Below, piece after piece: positions 1 through 8,892 of a stretch of 64,000 nt of DNA. Both the position numbers and the translations under genes were made by a program. This stretch comes from VBAS01 sp963773465 (GTDB lineage: Bacteria > Bacteroidota > Bacteroidia > Chitinophagales > Chitinophagaceae). Within the stretch, counting starts at the first letter, position 1; each line of letters begins with the position of its first letter. The notes beneath the pieces are model-generated. The model was not told the DNA's origin. It searched no databases and saw only the letters and a program-made list of their open reading frames with translations. The stretch is taken from contig CAVZBF010000004.1 of NCBI GenBank assembly GCA_963773465.1, positions 1,860,001 through 1,924,000 on the forward strand, written 5' to 3'.

Positions 1-100
1 GGTACTGAAAACAGGATTAAAAAATCATGCCGGATAGTAATTAAAATTGTGAAGTTGTGACAATCATTTCCCGGTGCCTTCAGATATGCACGAACGGTTC
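1..100. other. Left edge, nothing recognised
   Basis: Non-coding tail downstream of the slipin gene. No terminator hairpin or gene fragment is evident in these bases. Confidence 0.4.
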
Positions 101-877
101 CTATGATTCTTTGCTTTCATTAATTTTTAAAAATGGTTTCAGCAAATCAATAGGAACAGGGAAGATGGTTGTTGAATTATTTTCTGTAGCGATCTCTCTT
201 AGTGTTTGCAGGTAACGCAACGTTAAAGCGCTGGGCTCCCCCGCAAGAATTTTTGCTGCGTCCGCTAATCGCTGCGATGCCTGGAATTCTCCTTCGGCTG
301 CAATTACTTTCGAGCGGCGTTCTCTTTCTGCTTCCGCCTGCTTGGCCATCGCTCTTTGCATTTCCTGTGGCAGGTCAATTTGTTTTACTTCTACATTGGT
401 AACTTTTACACCCCATGGATCCGTTTGCGAATCGATGATTTGCTGCAAACGGTGATTGATCTTGTCCCGTTGTGAAAGAAGATCATCCAGCTCCGATTGT
501 CCCAGCACACTCCTCAAAGTAGTTTGTGAAATTTGAGATGTAGCCGCTAAAAAATTCTCCACTTGCACAATGGCTTTCTGTGGTTCTATTACACGGAAGT
601 ATACAACAGCATTTACTTTAATGGAAACGTTATCCGATGTGATAATGTCCTGCGGTGGCACATCCAGTACTACGGTCCGCAGACTTACTTTAACCATTTT
701 ATCAATAACGGGTATCAATAAAATAAGCCCCGGGCCCTTTAAGCCATCACCGCCAATTAAGCGTCCCAGCCGGAAAATAACTCCGCGTTCATATTCACGC
801 AATACTTTTATAGCACTTGACAATATGATTATAACAAAAAAAATAATGACGACTGCTATCGTTGGAAATTGTTGCAT
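101..877 (-). CDS. Slipin / stomatin-like SPFH (band 7) membrane protein
   Basis: 258 aa. A single N-terminal membrane anchor (about residues 5-24) is followed by an SPFH/band 7 domain (about 25-200) with the typical R-rich E/A coiled segment (AEAERERRSKVIAAEGE) near residues 180-197. Slipins form oligomeric scaffolds in membrane microdomains. The gene starts 10 bp after the stop of the NfeD gene, and the NfeD-slipin pair is a conserved partnership in which the NfeD-type protease is thought to act on the slipin C-terminus. Length and start fit the family. The call to slipin is firm; its physiological role in this organism is not shown. Confidence 0.93.
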   Translation of the reverse strand: MQQFPTIAVVIIFFVIIILSSAIKVLREYERGVIFRLGRLIGGDGLKGPGLILLIPVIDKMVKVSLRTVVLDVPPQDIITSDNVSIKVNAVVYFRVIEPQKAIVQVENFLAATSQISQTTLRSVLGQSELDDLLSQRDKINHRLQQIIDSQTDPWGVKVTNVEVKQIDLPQEMQRAMAKQAEAERERRSKVIAAEGEFQASQRLADAAKILAGEPSALTLRYLQTLREIATENNSTTIFPVPIDLLKPFLKINESKES

Positions 878-887
878 GATTTTGATT

Positions 888-2171
888 TTAACTATTATTA
901 ATTTTTTCTACAAAAAGTTTTAGACTCTTCATTTCTTTTATTCTTACTCTTTCTCCCTTATCAATTGTACCACCTAGCGATTCTGCATTCCATATTTCTC
1001 CCTGTACTCTTATGGTTCCGGCAGGCGACAAAGTTTCCAGTACTACACCAATATCTCCTATTAATCCATCTTTTCCTGTTACAACTTTACGTCGCTGGGC
1101 CCTCATGCCAAATCCGACAACAAACAAAAAGAAAAGAGCAGACACGATCGTTGCGCCAATAATCACACCGCGGGAAATTTTTACAAACTCCATCGATGAG
1201 CCGGACCTGATCAGCATCATCGAGCCAAGCAGCAATGAGATCACGCCTCCGATTGCAAGAAGTCCATGGCTCACAATTTTTATTTCCAGCAGAAACAGGA
1301 TGATTGCAAAAACGATCAACGCAAGCCCTGCATAATTAATAGGCAATGTATGCATCGAATACAAAGCAAGTACCAATGCAATGAAACCAACAATACCCGG
1401 CAGTATAGCACCGGGGTTATATAATTCAAACATGAGTCCGTATAATCCCAGGAGGAATAAAATATATGCAATATTGGGATCGCTGATGATGTCTAAGATT
1501 TTTTCCCATACACTCATTTTATGTTGTTTCACCGTTGCAGATGCCGTGTTCAGCGTTTTAGTGCCAGAACTAAGCTCTACCGTTTTACCGTGGATCTTAG
1601 ATAACAATTCAGTTTCATCTTTAGCAATAAGATCGATCGCAGTATCTTCCAACGCTTCGGTTTCTGAATAAGAAAAACTTTTACGTACTGCATTTTCCGC
1701 CCATTCAATATTATGATGTCTTTTTTCCGCAATGGTTCTTATAAATGCAGCAGCATCATTGGTAGCTTTTTCATTCATAGTGCTGTCCATTTGGTTTTGC
1801 AGGGTAACCGGGTGTGCTGCGCCAATATTGGTACCTGGCGCCATTGCAGAAATATGCGCTGCCAGTGTAATAAAAACTCCGGCTGAGCCTGCGTGTGCCC
1901 CGCCAGGCGATACATATACAACAACCGGCACAGCTGATTCCAGTATATCACTAACAATTACTCTTGTTGATTTTAATAACCCGCCGGGAGTATTAAGATG
2001 AATGATGATGCATTCGGCTTTTTCATTGACTGCTCGTACAATGCCATTATGAATAAAATCTGCTGATGCAGGATTGATGGTCCCGTCAACTTTCATGGAG
2101 ATCACCGTTTGTGCATCAGTAATTAGCGGGAATAAAAAAAGAAAAATACAATATGATAATATACGCTTCAT
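888..2171 (-). CDS. NfeD1b-type membrane serine protease (ClpP-like domain plus NfeD OB fold)
   Basis: 427 aa with a signal peptide (about 1-20), then a ClpP/crotonase-like serine protease domain (about 22-210). GGAHAGSAGVF places the probable nucleophile at Ser96, and Lys136 is the likely general base, by analogy with the archaeal 1510-N Ser-Lys protease. Four or so membrane spans follow (about 235-375), and then the short C-terminal NfeD OB-fold domain (about 380-427). It is the first gene of a two-gene unit with the slipin 10 bp downstream. The full-length form is typical for this subfamily. Catalytic residue numbers come from motif alignment by eye. Confidence 0.93.
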   Translation of the reverse strand: MKRILSYCIFLFLFPLITDAQTVISMKVDGTINPASADFIHNGIVRAVNEKAECIIIHLNTPGGLLKSTRVIVSDILESAVPVVVYVSPGGAHAGSAGVFITLAAHISAMAPGTNIGAAHPVTLQNQMDSTMNEKATNDAAAFIRTIAEKRHHNIEWAENAVRKSFSYSETEALEDTAIDLIAKDETELLSKIHGKTVELSSGTKTLNTASATVKQHKMSVWEKILDIISDPNIAYILFLLGLYGLMFELYNPGAILPGIVGFIALVLALYSMHTLPINYAGLALIVFAIILFLLEIKIVSHGLLAIGGVISLLLGSMMLIRSGSSMEFVKISRGVIIGATIVSALFFLFVVGFGMRAQRRKVVTGKDGLIGDIGVVLETLSPAGTIRVQGEIWNAESLGGTIDKGERVRIKEMKSLKLFVEKINNS

Positions 2172-2240
2172 AAGAAGCCTGGGGTTGAAAAAACCTTGTC
2201 GTAAGTTACTGAAATCGGCGGATAATGAATGAAAGATATA

Positions 2241-3224
2241 TTACGCCATCGTTCCTGAAAGTATTTTAATCAATTTCTCGGCATCAATATTTCCGCCGGA
2301 GATCACGCAAACAATTTTCCCGGTTCCTGCTTTACCGGTTAATGCCGCTGCAAGTGAGGAGCCGCCAGCTCCTTCTGCAATCACACGGCTTCGTTCAATC
2401 AATAATCTTATTGCATCAGCAATTTGTTTCAGGCTTAAAACAATTGAACCATCAACGAGCTTACTGACCAACGGCCACATTTCGGTAAGCAGTCCACCGC
2501 TTCCCATTCCATCCACAAAACTTGGCGTGTATTCTATTTTCACAGGCTCACCCGCAGCCAGTGATGGGGCAAGCGGTGCCGCCGTTTCCACTTCTGATGC
2601 AAAAACTTTTACACCAGGTTTTATTGTTTTTATCGCAGTTGCAATACCACTAATAAGTCCGCCACCGCCAAACGGTACGATCACGGTATCCACATCCGGA
2701 AGATCTTCGAGTATTTCCAAACCAATTGTTCCATTACCGGCAATTACCGGCGGATCACTTACAGAATGCACGAACAATCCTTTCATCCCTTCAGCTCTTC
2801 TTGTCACAAGTATCTGCCACCAATCATTAAATGGGACCTTTATAAATTTTGCGCCAAGCCTTGTAATAGCATCCAGTTTTGTTTGCGGTGCATGATCCGG
2901 TACGATCACGGTGCAGGGAATATTCATCGCTCTTGCGTTCCATGCTACACCTTGTGCCATATTGCCTGCACTGGCCGTATACACTCCATCTTTAAGTAAA
3001 GATCTATCAGCAAGGATCATCGCATTACAGGCACCTCTTAATTTAAAAGAACAGATGGGTTGAAGATTTTCCAGCTTTAAATAAATTTCACCCGGAAAAT
3101 TATCGTCATAAAAACGGATCAGCGGTGTACGATTTACTTTGCCTTTAATGCGTTGTTGTGCATCTTTTATCTCCTGCAGCGTAACTGAGATGATCTTCTG
3201 TTCGGTAACCTGATGCGTTTGCAT
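2241..3224 (-). CDS. PLP-dependent threonine/serine dehydratase family (fold type II)
   Basis: 327 aa. The PLP lysine is Lys61 in the SFKLRGA motif. SAGNMAQG (from about residue 85) binds the substrate carboxylate, and PFGGGGLISG (about 184-193) is the glycine loop for the PLP phosphate. There is no C-terminal ACT domain, so this is the short catabolic/serine-racemase/hydroxyaspartate-dehydratase type rather than biosynthetic IlvA. It lies 64 bp downstream of an ornithine-cyclodeaminase-family gene on the same strand. That combination recalls EutB-EutC and BhcB-BhcD pairs, in which a hydroxy amino acid is dehydrated to an imine that the partner reduces. Substrate cannot be read from sequence. 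Confidence 0.9.
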   Translation of the reverse strand: MQTHQVTEQKIISVTLQEIKDAQQRIKGKVNRTPLIRFYDDNFPGEIYLKLENLQPICSFKLRGACNAMILADRSLLKDGVYTASAGNMAQGVAWNARAMNIPCTVIVPDHAPQTKLDAITRLGAKFIKVPFNDWWQILVTRRAEGMKGLFVHSVSDPPVIAGNGTIGLEILEDLPDVDTVIVPFGGGGLISGIATAIKTIKPGVKVFASEVETAAPLAPSLAAGEPVKIEYTPSFVDGMGSGGLLTEMWPLVSKLVDGSIVLSLKQIADAIRLLIERSRVIAEGAGGSSLAAALTGKAGTGKIVCVISGGNIDAEKLIKILSGTMA

Positions 3225-3288
3225 TTGAATTGTTTTTATTTGTCGTGAATCGTGAGTCGTCAGCCGTGAGTTTCTTTTACGTCTCGCG

Positions 3289-4236
3289 TCACACGTTTTT
3301 TATCTTCTCATAAATATGATACGCCGAAAAAATATCTTCCGCCGAAATGCCAAGTGATTTAAAAACAGTGATCTCATCGTCATGCTCTCTTCCTTTTTTG
3401 GTTCCCGCTAATACTTCACCAATTTCAGCTTTTACATGTTCATCCGTTACGGCTCCTTCTTTTTTAGGAATTAAAAAATCACCCGCTTCATTAAAAAGAG
3501 ATTCATAACGATCGGCAAATAATTTTGATTTTACAATTGCTGCTGTATCCAATTCCCTCGCAAAAGGTGTGCTGGAGCCAACAGCATTGATATGTGTTCC
3601 CGCAGCGATCCATTCACCCATCACGACAGGTTCTCTTGCTGAAGTAACTGTGCAAATAATATCAGCCTTTTCCACTGCCTGTTGAACGTTTTTCTTTAGA
3701 TGAAAAGGCAAATTGTATTCTCCGGACATTGTATTAACAAGCTGCTTTGCATTTTTTTCGCTACGGCTCCAGATGTTGATCTGTTTTATTTTTCTTATGA
3801 TCAACATGGCTTCAATATGTCTTTTGGCCTGCTCACCAGAACCAATGATGGCGAGTGTTGACGAATTTTTTCTTGATAAAACTTTTGTGGCAACGGCGCT
3901 GGCGGCTGCAGTACGGATAGCAGTGATCTCCAATGCATCAAAAAGCATGAGGGGTTGTCCATGCTTTGCATCAAACAACATCACTACTCCCTGGTGAGAA
4001 GGAAGACCAACTTCACTATTGGAATGAAAAACAGTGATCACTTTAATGCCCATCACGCCAAGTTTGCCCGCATGGCCGGGCATCATACCCAACACACCGG
4101 TTCGATCAGGAAGCATCATAATATTTCGCAATGGCTGCAAACATTCTCCTGCAGCTAATGACAGAAACATTTTTTCCATTACCGCGATACACTCTTCCAT
4201 TGGTAATAAGCGATGCAATCCTGTCTTTATTGACAA
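3289..4236 (-). CDS. Ornithine cyclodeaminase / mu-crystallin family NAD(P)-dependent imine reductase
   Basis: 315 aa. The N-terminal substrate domain is followed by a Rossmann segment with AIIGSGEQAKRHIEAM (about residues 129-144) and the VTSAREPV region typical of the family. Members include ornithine cyclodeaminase, alanine dehydrogenase (archaeal), ketimine reductases and iminosuccinate reductase. The start at 4236 gives a normal N-terminus (MSIKTGLHRLLP). It sits upstream of, and co-directional with, the PLP dehydratase, with a 52-bp gap-plus-repeat spacer, so a shared substrate is likely. The family call is secure; the reaction is inferred from context only. Confidence 0.88.
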   Translation of the reverse strand: MSIKTGLHRLLPMEECIAVMEKMFLSLAAGECLQPLRNIMMLPDRTGVLGMMPGHAGKLGVMGIKVITVFHSNSEVGLPSHQGVVMLFDAKHGQPLMLFDALEITAIRTAAASAVATKVLSRKNSSTLAIIGSGEQAKRHIEAMLIIRKIKQINIWSRSEKNAKQLVNTMSGEYNLPFHLKKNVQQAVEKADIICTVTSAREPVVMGEWIAAGTHINAVGSSTPFARELDTAAIVKSKLFADRYESLFNEAGDFLIPKKEGAVTDEHVKAEIGEVLAGTKKGREHDDEITVFKSLGISAEDIFSAYHIYEKIKNV

Positions 4237-4368
4237 ACAATGGTTCCATCTGGCTTATTTATACTGAAAGATTATAAAGATAGAATTTTTGATTGTTTGA
4301 CAGGGAACAACACGAGGAAAAAACCGAAACGGAGGTGAACGATAAAATTAATGTAGCAAACTTTTGTC

Positions 4369-4384
4369 CCCGATAGCTATCGGG
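4369..4384. repeat. Perfect 16-bp palindrome CCCGATAGCTATCGGG
   Basis: Self-complementary 16-mer in the 240-bp gap between the divergent OCD-family gene and the chitinase. The identical sequence recurs at 30752-30767 and 51585-51600, and looser CCCGAT...ATCGGG versions occur at 5766, 43002 and 57467. Confidence 0.8.
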
Positions 4385-4424
4385 ATTCTATTTAGCTTTT
4401 CTTGCGACGCTCCGTTCAAGTTCC
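4385..4424 (+). repeat. Copy A of a TTGCGACGC dispersed repeat
   Basis: ATTCTATTTAGCTT followed by TTGCGACGCTCCGTTCA. It matches the complement of 28751-28790 and, more loosely, 59051-59108 and 60366-60420. It directly abuts the 16-bp palindrome on its left. Confidence 0.6.
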
Positions 4425-4477
4425 TGTTCGCTAATCATCTTTGTCCCTGATTGAAAAGGAATTTATACTTTTAAAAT

Positions 4478-5620
4478 ATGAAAAATGTAGTTTACGGCAT
4501 AAGCTTTTTATTATTTGCGGGAATTACACTCCCATCACATTTTATAAAACCAAAAACAAAACCGGTTATCATCGGTTATGTGGGTGGCTTTCGCGGATTG
4601 ATCGCAACCGATTCTATTGATGTATGGCGCCTTTCACATATCAACTATGCATTTATTGATATTAAGGATAACCGTGCATGGCTGCATAATGAAGTAACAG
4701 ATACAGTGAACCTGCGAAAGTTAAGTGAGCTAAAAAAGATAAATCCTGAGTTGAAAATATTGATTTCGATCGGCGGATGGAGCTGGAGTAAAAATTTTTC
4801 TGATGCAACGCTTACTGATACTTCAACAAGAAATTTTGCTTTAAGTGCAGTGGACATCGTTTCAAAATATAATTTAGATGGCATAGATATAGATTGGGAA
4901 TACCCGGGTATGATCGGCGATAACAATGTTTTTCGACCCGAAGACAAACAACATTATACAAATCTTTTTAAAGAGTTGAGGCAAGGTCTCGACAGTCTCA
5001 GTCGCACAACCCAAATGAAATACTATGTAACAACGGCTGTTGGTGGGTCTCAGGCTTTTATTGATCATACAGAAATGGAAAAAGTGCAGCAATACAATGA
5101 TTACATAAATATAATGAGCTATGATTATGCAGGGGGCTGGAGTGCTGTTACAGGTCATCACACTAATTTATATACTTCGTCAGGTGACAGTAATCAATCG
5201 TCAGCGCACAGATCGATACAGGCATTTATAGCGGCAGGTGTGCCAGCTGAAAAAATTGTTATCGGAATGGCTTTTTATGGTAAAGGTTGGGAAATGGAAT
5301 CAACTGATAATAATGGCTTATATAGAAAAGCGTTGAAGTCAGCCCGCGGTGGCGGGTTTACCTATTTGAAAGACAGTCTTGTTAACAAAAATGGTTATAA
5401 AGAATATTGGGATGCTGCTGCGAAGGCGCCTTATCTTTTCAATGCAGAGAATAAAATATTTATCTCTTACGATAACGAAAGATCTGTAAAAGAGAAGTGT
5501 AAATATGTAAAGCGGCACCACCTTGCGGGTGCTATGTTTTGGGAATACAATAGTGATAAAAAGAAGTATCTTCTTAAGGTTATTGCGGATAAGTTTAAGT
5601 ATGTAGGGAAGAATAAATAA
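4478..5620 (+). CDS. Secreted GH18 family chitinase / glycosidase
   Basis: 380 aa. An N-terminal signal or anchor segment (about 1-20) precedes a single GH18 TIM barrel. The strand-3 motif ILISIGGW (about 94-101) and the catalytic DGIDIDWE (134-141) are intact, with Glu141 as acid/base and Asp139 adjacent. MSYDYAGGW and MFWEYNSD are the expected later substrate-site motifs. No carbohydrate-binding or type IX sorting domain is attached, so it is probably periplasmic or exported by Sec alone. It hydrolyses beta-1,4-GlcNAc polymers or related glycans. It is transcribed alone; both flanking genes are on the other strand. Confidence 0.93.
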   Translation: MKNVVYGISFLLFAGITLPSHFIKPKTKPVIIGYVGGFRGLIATDSIDVWRLSHINYAFIDIKDNRAWLHNEVTDTVNLRKLSELKKINPELKILISIGGWSWSKNFSDATLTDTSTRNFALSAVDIVSKYNLDGIDIDWEYPGMIGDNNVFRPEDKQHYTNLFKELRQGLDSLSRTTQMKYYVTTAVGGSQAFIDHTEMEKVQQYNDYINIMSYDYAGGWSAVTGHHTNLYTSSGDSNQSSAHRSIQAFIAAGVPAEKIVIGMAFYGKGWEMESTDNNGLYRKALKSARGGGFTYLKDSLVNKNGYKEYWDAAAKAPYLFNAENKIFISYDNERSVKEKCKYVKRHHLAGAMFWEYNSDKKKYLLKVIADKFKYVGKNK

Positions 5621-5654
5621 ATCATCCTTTACGATAATCGCGGCCGGCCTTATA

Positions 5655-5685
5655 CAAAAAAAAGCGGCCGCTATTTGCGACCGCT
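5655..5685 (-). terminator. Rho-independent terminator for the minus-strand M56 gene
   Basis: Arms AGCGGCCGC (5663-5671) and GCGACCGCT (5677-5685) pair with one G-U/mismatch and a 5-nt loop. Read on the minus strand the hairpin is followed by a run of T (complement of A at 5656-5663). It lies about 105 bp past the stop of the M56 gene. Confidence 0.75.
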
Positions 5686-5739
5686 TACGAAACGTAGAAA
5701 ATATAGATGGTCCTGGTTCAGAAATTATTTTTTTTCCTC

Positions 5740-5786
5740 TTTCCTTCTCCTTAAGGAGAAGGTGTCCCGATGAAATCGGGACGGAT
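5740..5786. repeat. Paired palindromic repeats (CCTTCTCCTTAAGGAGAAGG and CCCGATgaaATCGGG)
   Basis: A perfect CTTCTCCTTAAGGAGAAG-type palindrome at about 5742-5762 is followed by CCCGAT(gaa)ATCGGG at 5766-5780 and GGATGAGG. The same building blocks occur in the nuo operon gaps, which suggests one mobile or spreading repeat family. Confidence 0.65.
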
Positions 5787-5790
5787 GAGG

Positions 5791-8041
5791 TTAATCAATA
5801 CTCTTCAGCGTAACATACTTCTGCAGCTTATCATAATTAAATCCCTTTGCTCTCATATCCTTAATATATTCAGGAGTAACACCGACAGCTTTTACGGCAA
5901 CAATATCATCCAGGTCAATATTTTTAAATCCAACTGATTCAAAACTTTTAATGAATTCAGGAGTGATGCCTTGTGCTTTTAGCCCGGTTACATTATCAAG
6001 ATCTGTGATCTTATAACCAGCCGTCTCAAAACTTTTTATATACTCAGGAGTAATACCAAGGGCTCTGAATGCAACAAGATCCTCTGGCTTTACATCTTTA
6101 TACCCAAGAGAAGTAAAGCTCTTCATATATTCGGGAGTTACATTCTGTGATTTCATTCCAACAAATTCTTCCGGATCGATATTCTTAAAGCCCATATCAT
6201 GCCAGCCTTTTATATATTCCGGGGTAACACCTACTGCTTTAAAAGCTACCAATTGATCATGCGGAATATTCGTCATACCAACAGCTTTAAATGAATTGAT
6301 AAAAGCTGCATCGATGTTCATTGCTTTAAAACTTACAATATCGTCGGCATCATCATCATTGTCCTTGTCTTTGTCTTTACCTTTTAATTCACGAACTGAT
6401 TCTGATATATTCCTTATCAATACCCTGCGCTTTAAAAGAAACCAGCTGCTCGGACGTTACATTTTTATAACCCGCACTGCGGATCTCTTTGATATATTTC
6501 TCATCAATATCCAATGCTTTCAAGGGAACCAGGTTTTCCAAGGATACATCTTTGAATCCTGCATTCCGAATAGATTGATATATAAGCTTCATCAATTCCC
6601 ATGGCCGCCAAGGAATAAGATCGTCTTTAGTTACATCTTTATATCCTTCGCTTCGCAACATCTGCAAAAATTCTTTTTTGATATCGATAAAGAAGAAAGC
6701 CATCTGGTCATCATCATCAAGCGTTTCTTTCAGTTCTTTGTTCATGTAATCGACATATGCTTTATCGGCAACGAATTTGTAAGTGCCCATACCGGTATTG
6801 CCTTCGAATTTCCCCGTCATTTCCATCTTGCCGGCTTCGCGGGTGATGGTGAAAGTTCCCGATGTTCCTTTAGGAATATTTCCCAAATCGGATAATTTGA
6901 AGGTCGTGCCATTAAAAGAATGACCCGATTCAATTTCATCATCCATTTTTTCATCACTGAACCGGATATTCACTTTATCATCTTTGATCACAGCGAACCA
7001 ATAACCTTCGGTTTCCATACCGTGGTTATGTAACGATTCGGTCTTTTCGGTCTTCCCGACTTTTTGATCATTACTGGCCATAGGCCATTGGCTCATTCAG
7101 CAGGCAGGCTAAAAAAGCAAATACGGGCAACAGGAAAAAATATTTCCATGCCGTGTGCAGGTTTGATCTTTTTGTGTTCATCATGGCTATACGTTTTTTA
7201 AGAATTGACTGGTTATAGTTTGTTGTAAGGCTCAACGGGAAATGCGGCGCCGATACTTTCACCAGGCTGATTTGGTAACGTTTTTTTATCGACATTCTTT
7301 TGTTGCACCAGCTGGTCATCGGTTAAGAATTCAAGATTGCTTTCGATCTCGCGGCGATAGATCCATGCAAATGGATTGAACCATTGAAAGATCAGCAACA
7401 AGCTCGGCAATAATAATATCAACAGTATGTTTTTGACGGATATGAATTTTTTCATGCAGCAGTATCTGGTTATAGGTTTCCCATTCATATTTTTCAGGGT
7501 TGATAAAAATATTATTACCAAAAGAACAAGGCGCTTTATCACCGCTTACTTCAACAATCCGGTATTTACCATCAATGATAACCGGGTTGCGATAGGCACG
7601 CCATTAATAATAACACAAGCTGGAAAAGAAAACTGCCGGCAAAAATAATCACGCCAAACCAATAGATCCAGAATAACCAGGTCATGAATTGAGTAAAAGA
7701 AAACTTTGCAGAAGAAGATTGCGCCAGGTTATTTCCTGTATCGGAAGTTTGTGCATCCTGCTTTACGGCGGGTGTTACGGGTTGATTCGCGTTCAGAGGT
7801 TCATTTTTCACCGTTGACGTTACACTATTCACGACTGACGACTCCTGACTCACGACCGACGGCTTCCGCAACGAGAATGCTCCGGTACCTGTAACAATGG
7901 CAATGCAAAAGAAATGCCCAGACAAACGATCAACATATAGCGGTTCACTTTATAAAATGTTTCGCTGCGCAGCAGTAATTTATAAAAAGCCAGGCAGGCG
8001 AGCAGGATCACGGCGACATTAATAATATATGGCAGTATCAT
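5791..8041 (-). pseudogene. BlaR1/MecR1-like M56 sensor metallopeptidase with C-terminal 29-residue repeats, frame broken
   Basis: About 750 codons of one gene spread over all three frames. From the start at 8041: membrane helices (MILPYIINVAVILLACLAFY), a linker, further helices, then the M56 zinc motif HEKIH (7442-7456) followed by FNPFAWIYRREIE, a last helix near 7115-7160, a beta-rich section, and finally at least eight ~29-residue repeats of the form GVTPEYIK-x8-GFKNI-DxxDLVxxKA. Frame changes lie near 7880, 7600, 7395, at an A7 run (7281-7287), near 7085 and near 6405. Similarity resumes in the new frame each time, so sequencing error is as likely as true inactivation. The first codon overlaps the BlaI stop (ATGA), so the two are translationally coupled. 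M56 proteins sense a signal and cleave or trigger loss of the BlaI-type repressor. Confidence 0.85.
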
Positions 8042-8400
8042 TGATTGTCTGTTTTAATCATTTGAAGAATTTCTTTCAGTTCGTCTTCGCTCAGGTTTTG
8101 TTCTTTGGCAAAGAAGGCCAGCATTCGCGGATAGGAGTTATCGAAATACTGGCTCACGATATCTTTCATCGCATGCTTTTGATAATCTTCGCGGCTGATG
8201 ACGGGAAAGTAGCGATAGAGATTGCCGACGCTGTCATGATCCAGGAAACCTTTTTCTTCCAGGATCTTCACCATGGTGGCAACACTGTTATAATGAGGTT
8301 TCGGATCGGGCAGATGAGGGATCACTTCTTTAATAAATGCTTTACCAAGCTCCCAGTATACCTGCATGATCTGTTCTTCTCTTTTTGCAAGTTTTATCAT
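8038..8400 (-). CDS. BlaI/MecI/CopY family transcriptional repressor
   Basis: 120 aa winged-helix repressor: KLAKREEQIMQVYWELG, NSVATMVKILEEKGFL (recognition helix and wing) and a C-terminal dimerisation region with DELKEIL. Length is normal. Its TGA overlaps the ATG of the M56 gene by the ATGA arrangement, the usual blaI-blaR1-type operon in Bacteroidota. It probably autoregulates through the tandem operator 90-125 bp upstream. No beta-lactamase gene is nearby, so the regulated process is unknown. Confidence 0.92.
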   Translation of the reverse strand: MIKLAKREEQIMQVYWELGKAFIKEVIPHLPDPKPHYNSVATMVKILEEKGFLDHDSVGNLYRYFPVISREDYQKHAMKDIVSQYFDNSYPRMLAFFAKEQNLSEDELKEILQMIKTDNQ

Positions 8401-8486
8401 TGATGATATTTTATATTTTGTTATTCAATTGTCAACCTTTCACTATTAACCTCAACACTTATATTCACAATTTCGTTTGCAAGGTT

Positions 8487-8526
8487 ACTACTAATTCATT
8501 AGGAGTCCAACTAATTTATTCGGAGT
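8487..8526. promoter_or_regulatory. Tandem operator candidate for the BlaI-family repressor
   Basis: Two 17-bp direct copies, ACTAATTCATTAGGAGT (8490-8506) and ACTAATTTATTCGGAGT (8510-8526), start exactly 20 bp apart, about two helical turns. The first also forms an inverted repeat, ACTACTAAT / ATTAGGAGT (8487-8506). They lie 87-126 bp upstream of the blaI start and match the kind of dyad that BlaI-type dimers bind. No other gene start is close. Confidence 0.5.
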
Positions 8527-8706
8527 ACATGTGATTAGTTTAGAAAAATTCCATTAAACTTATTCATTCATAAAGAGTTAAATGAAGAAAAAAATTTTCT
8601 TAAAGCTGCCAAAACCAGGGATGAGCGGGATTTTTTATGGGCTGAGTTAACGAATACAGCAATTTAAGATCTCAAGTTTTAGACTTCGAATTGATATGAG
8701 AAGCTA

Positions 8707-8720
8707 AATGCTTCGGCATT
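8707..8720 (+). other. Short UUCG-tetraloop hairpin in the 8401-9283 gap
   Basis: AATGC (8707-8711), loop TTCG, GCATT (8716-8720). It is a stable small hairpin in an otherwise featureless 8540-8840 segment. Function unknown; no T-run follows. Confidence 0.35.
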
Positions 8721-8892
8721 CAAGGGAAAGGTTTGAATAAAAGAATGCAGGGTTACAAATCAAATTCAATTGAACAATTGCAACGTTCAACGAAGCAAAT
8801 CAGATTTTATTAAAATGCTACTAACAGAGCCCTAACAAATCGAAGAAAGATCAGAGGCCTAACCTAGACCGGGTTCTTTGCTTTTGAGCAAA

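Noticed and set aside
202..402. Small plus-strand ORFs over the slipin, NfeD, dehydratase and nuo genes
   Set aside because: They are antisense shadows of well-recognised proteins, with no family features or start signals of their own.
4237..4477. Gap before the chitinase gene as a promoter with TTG and TATACTTT
   Set aside because: The spacing is about right but the -7 match lacks the TTTG end, so I do not list it.
5800..6400. Tandem DNA repeats that could suggest a CRISPR array
   Set aside because: The ~87-bp period is a translated 29-residue protein repeat with diverged codons; repeats are not identical and there are no spacers.
6300..6900. Plus-strand ORF of about 199 aa rich in Ser/Leu/Phe over the M56 gene
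   Set aside because: It is the complement of the EYIK repeat region; its apparent repeats reflect the coding repeat on the minus strand.
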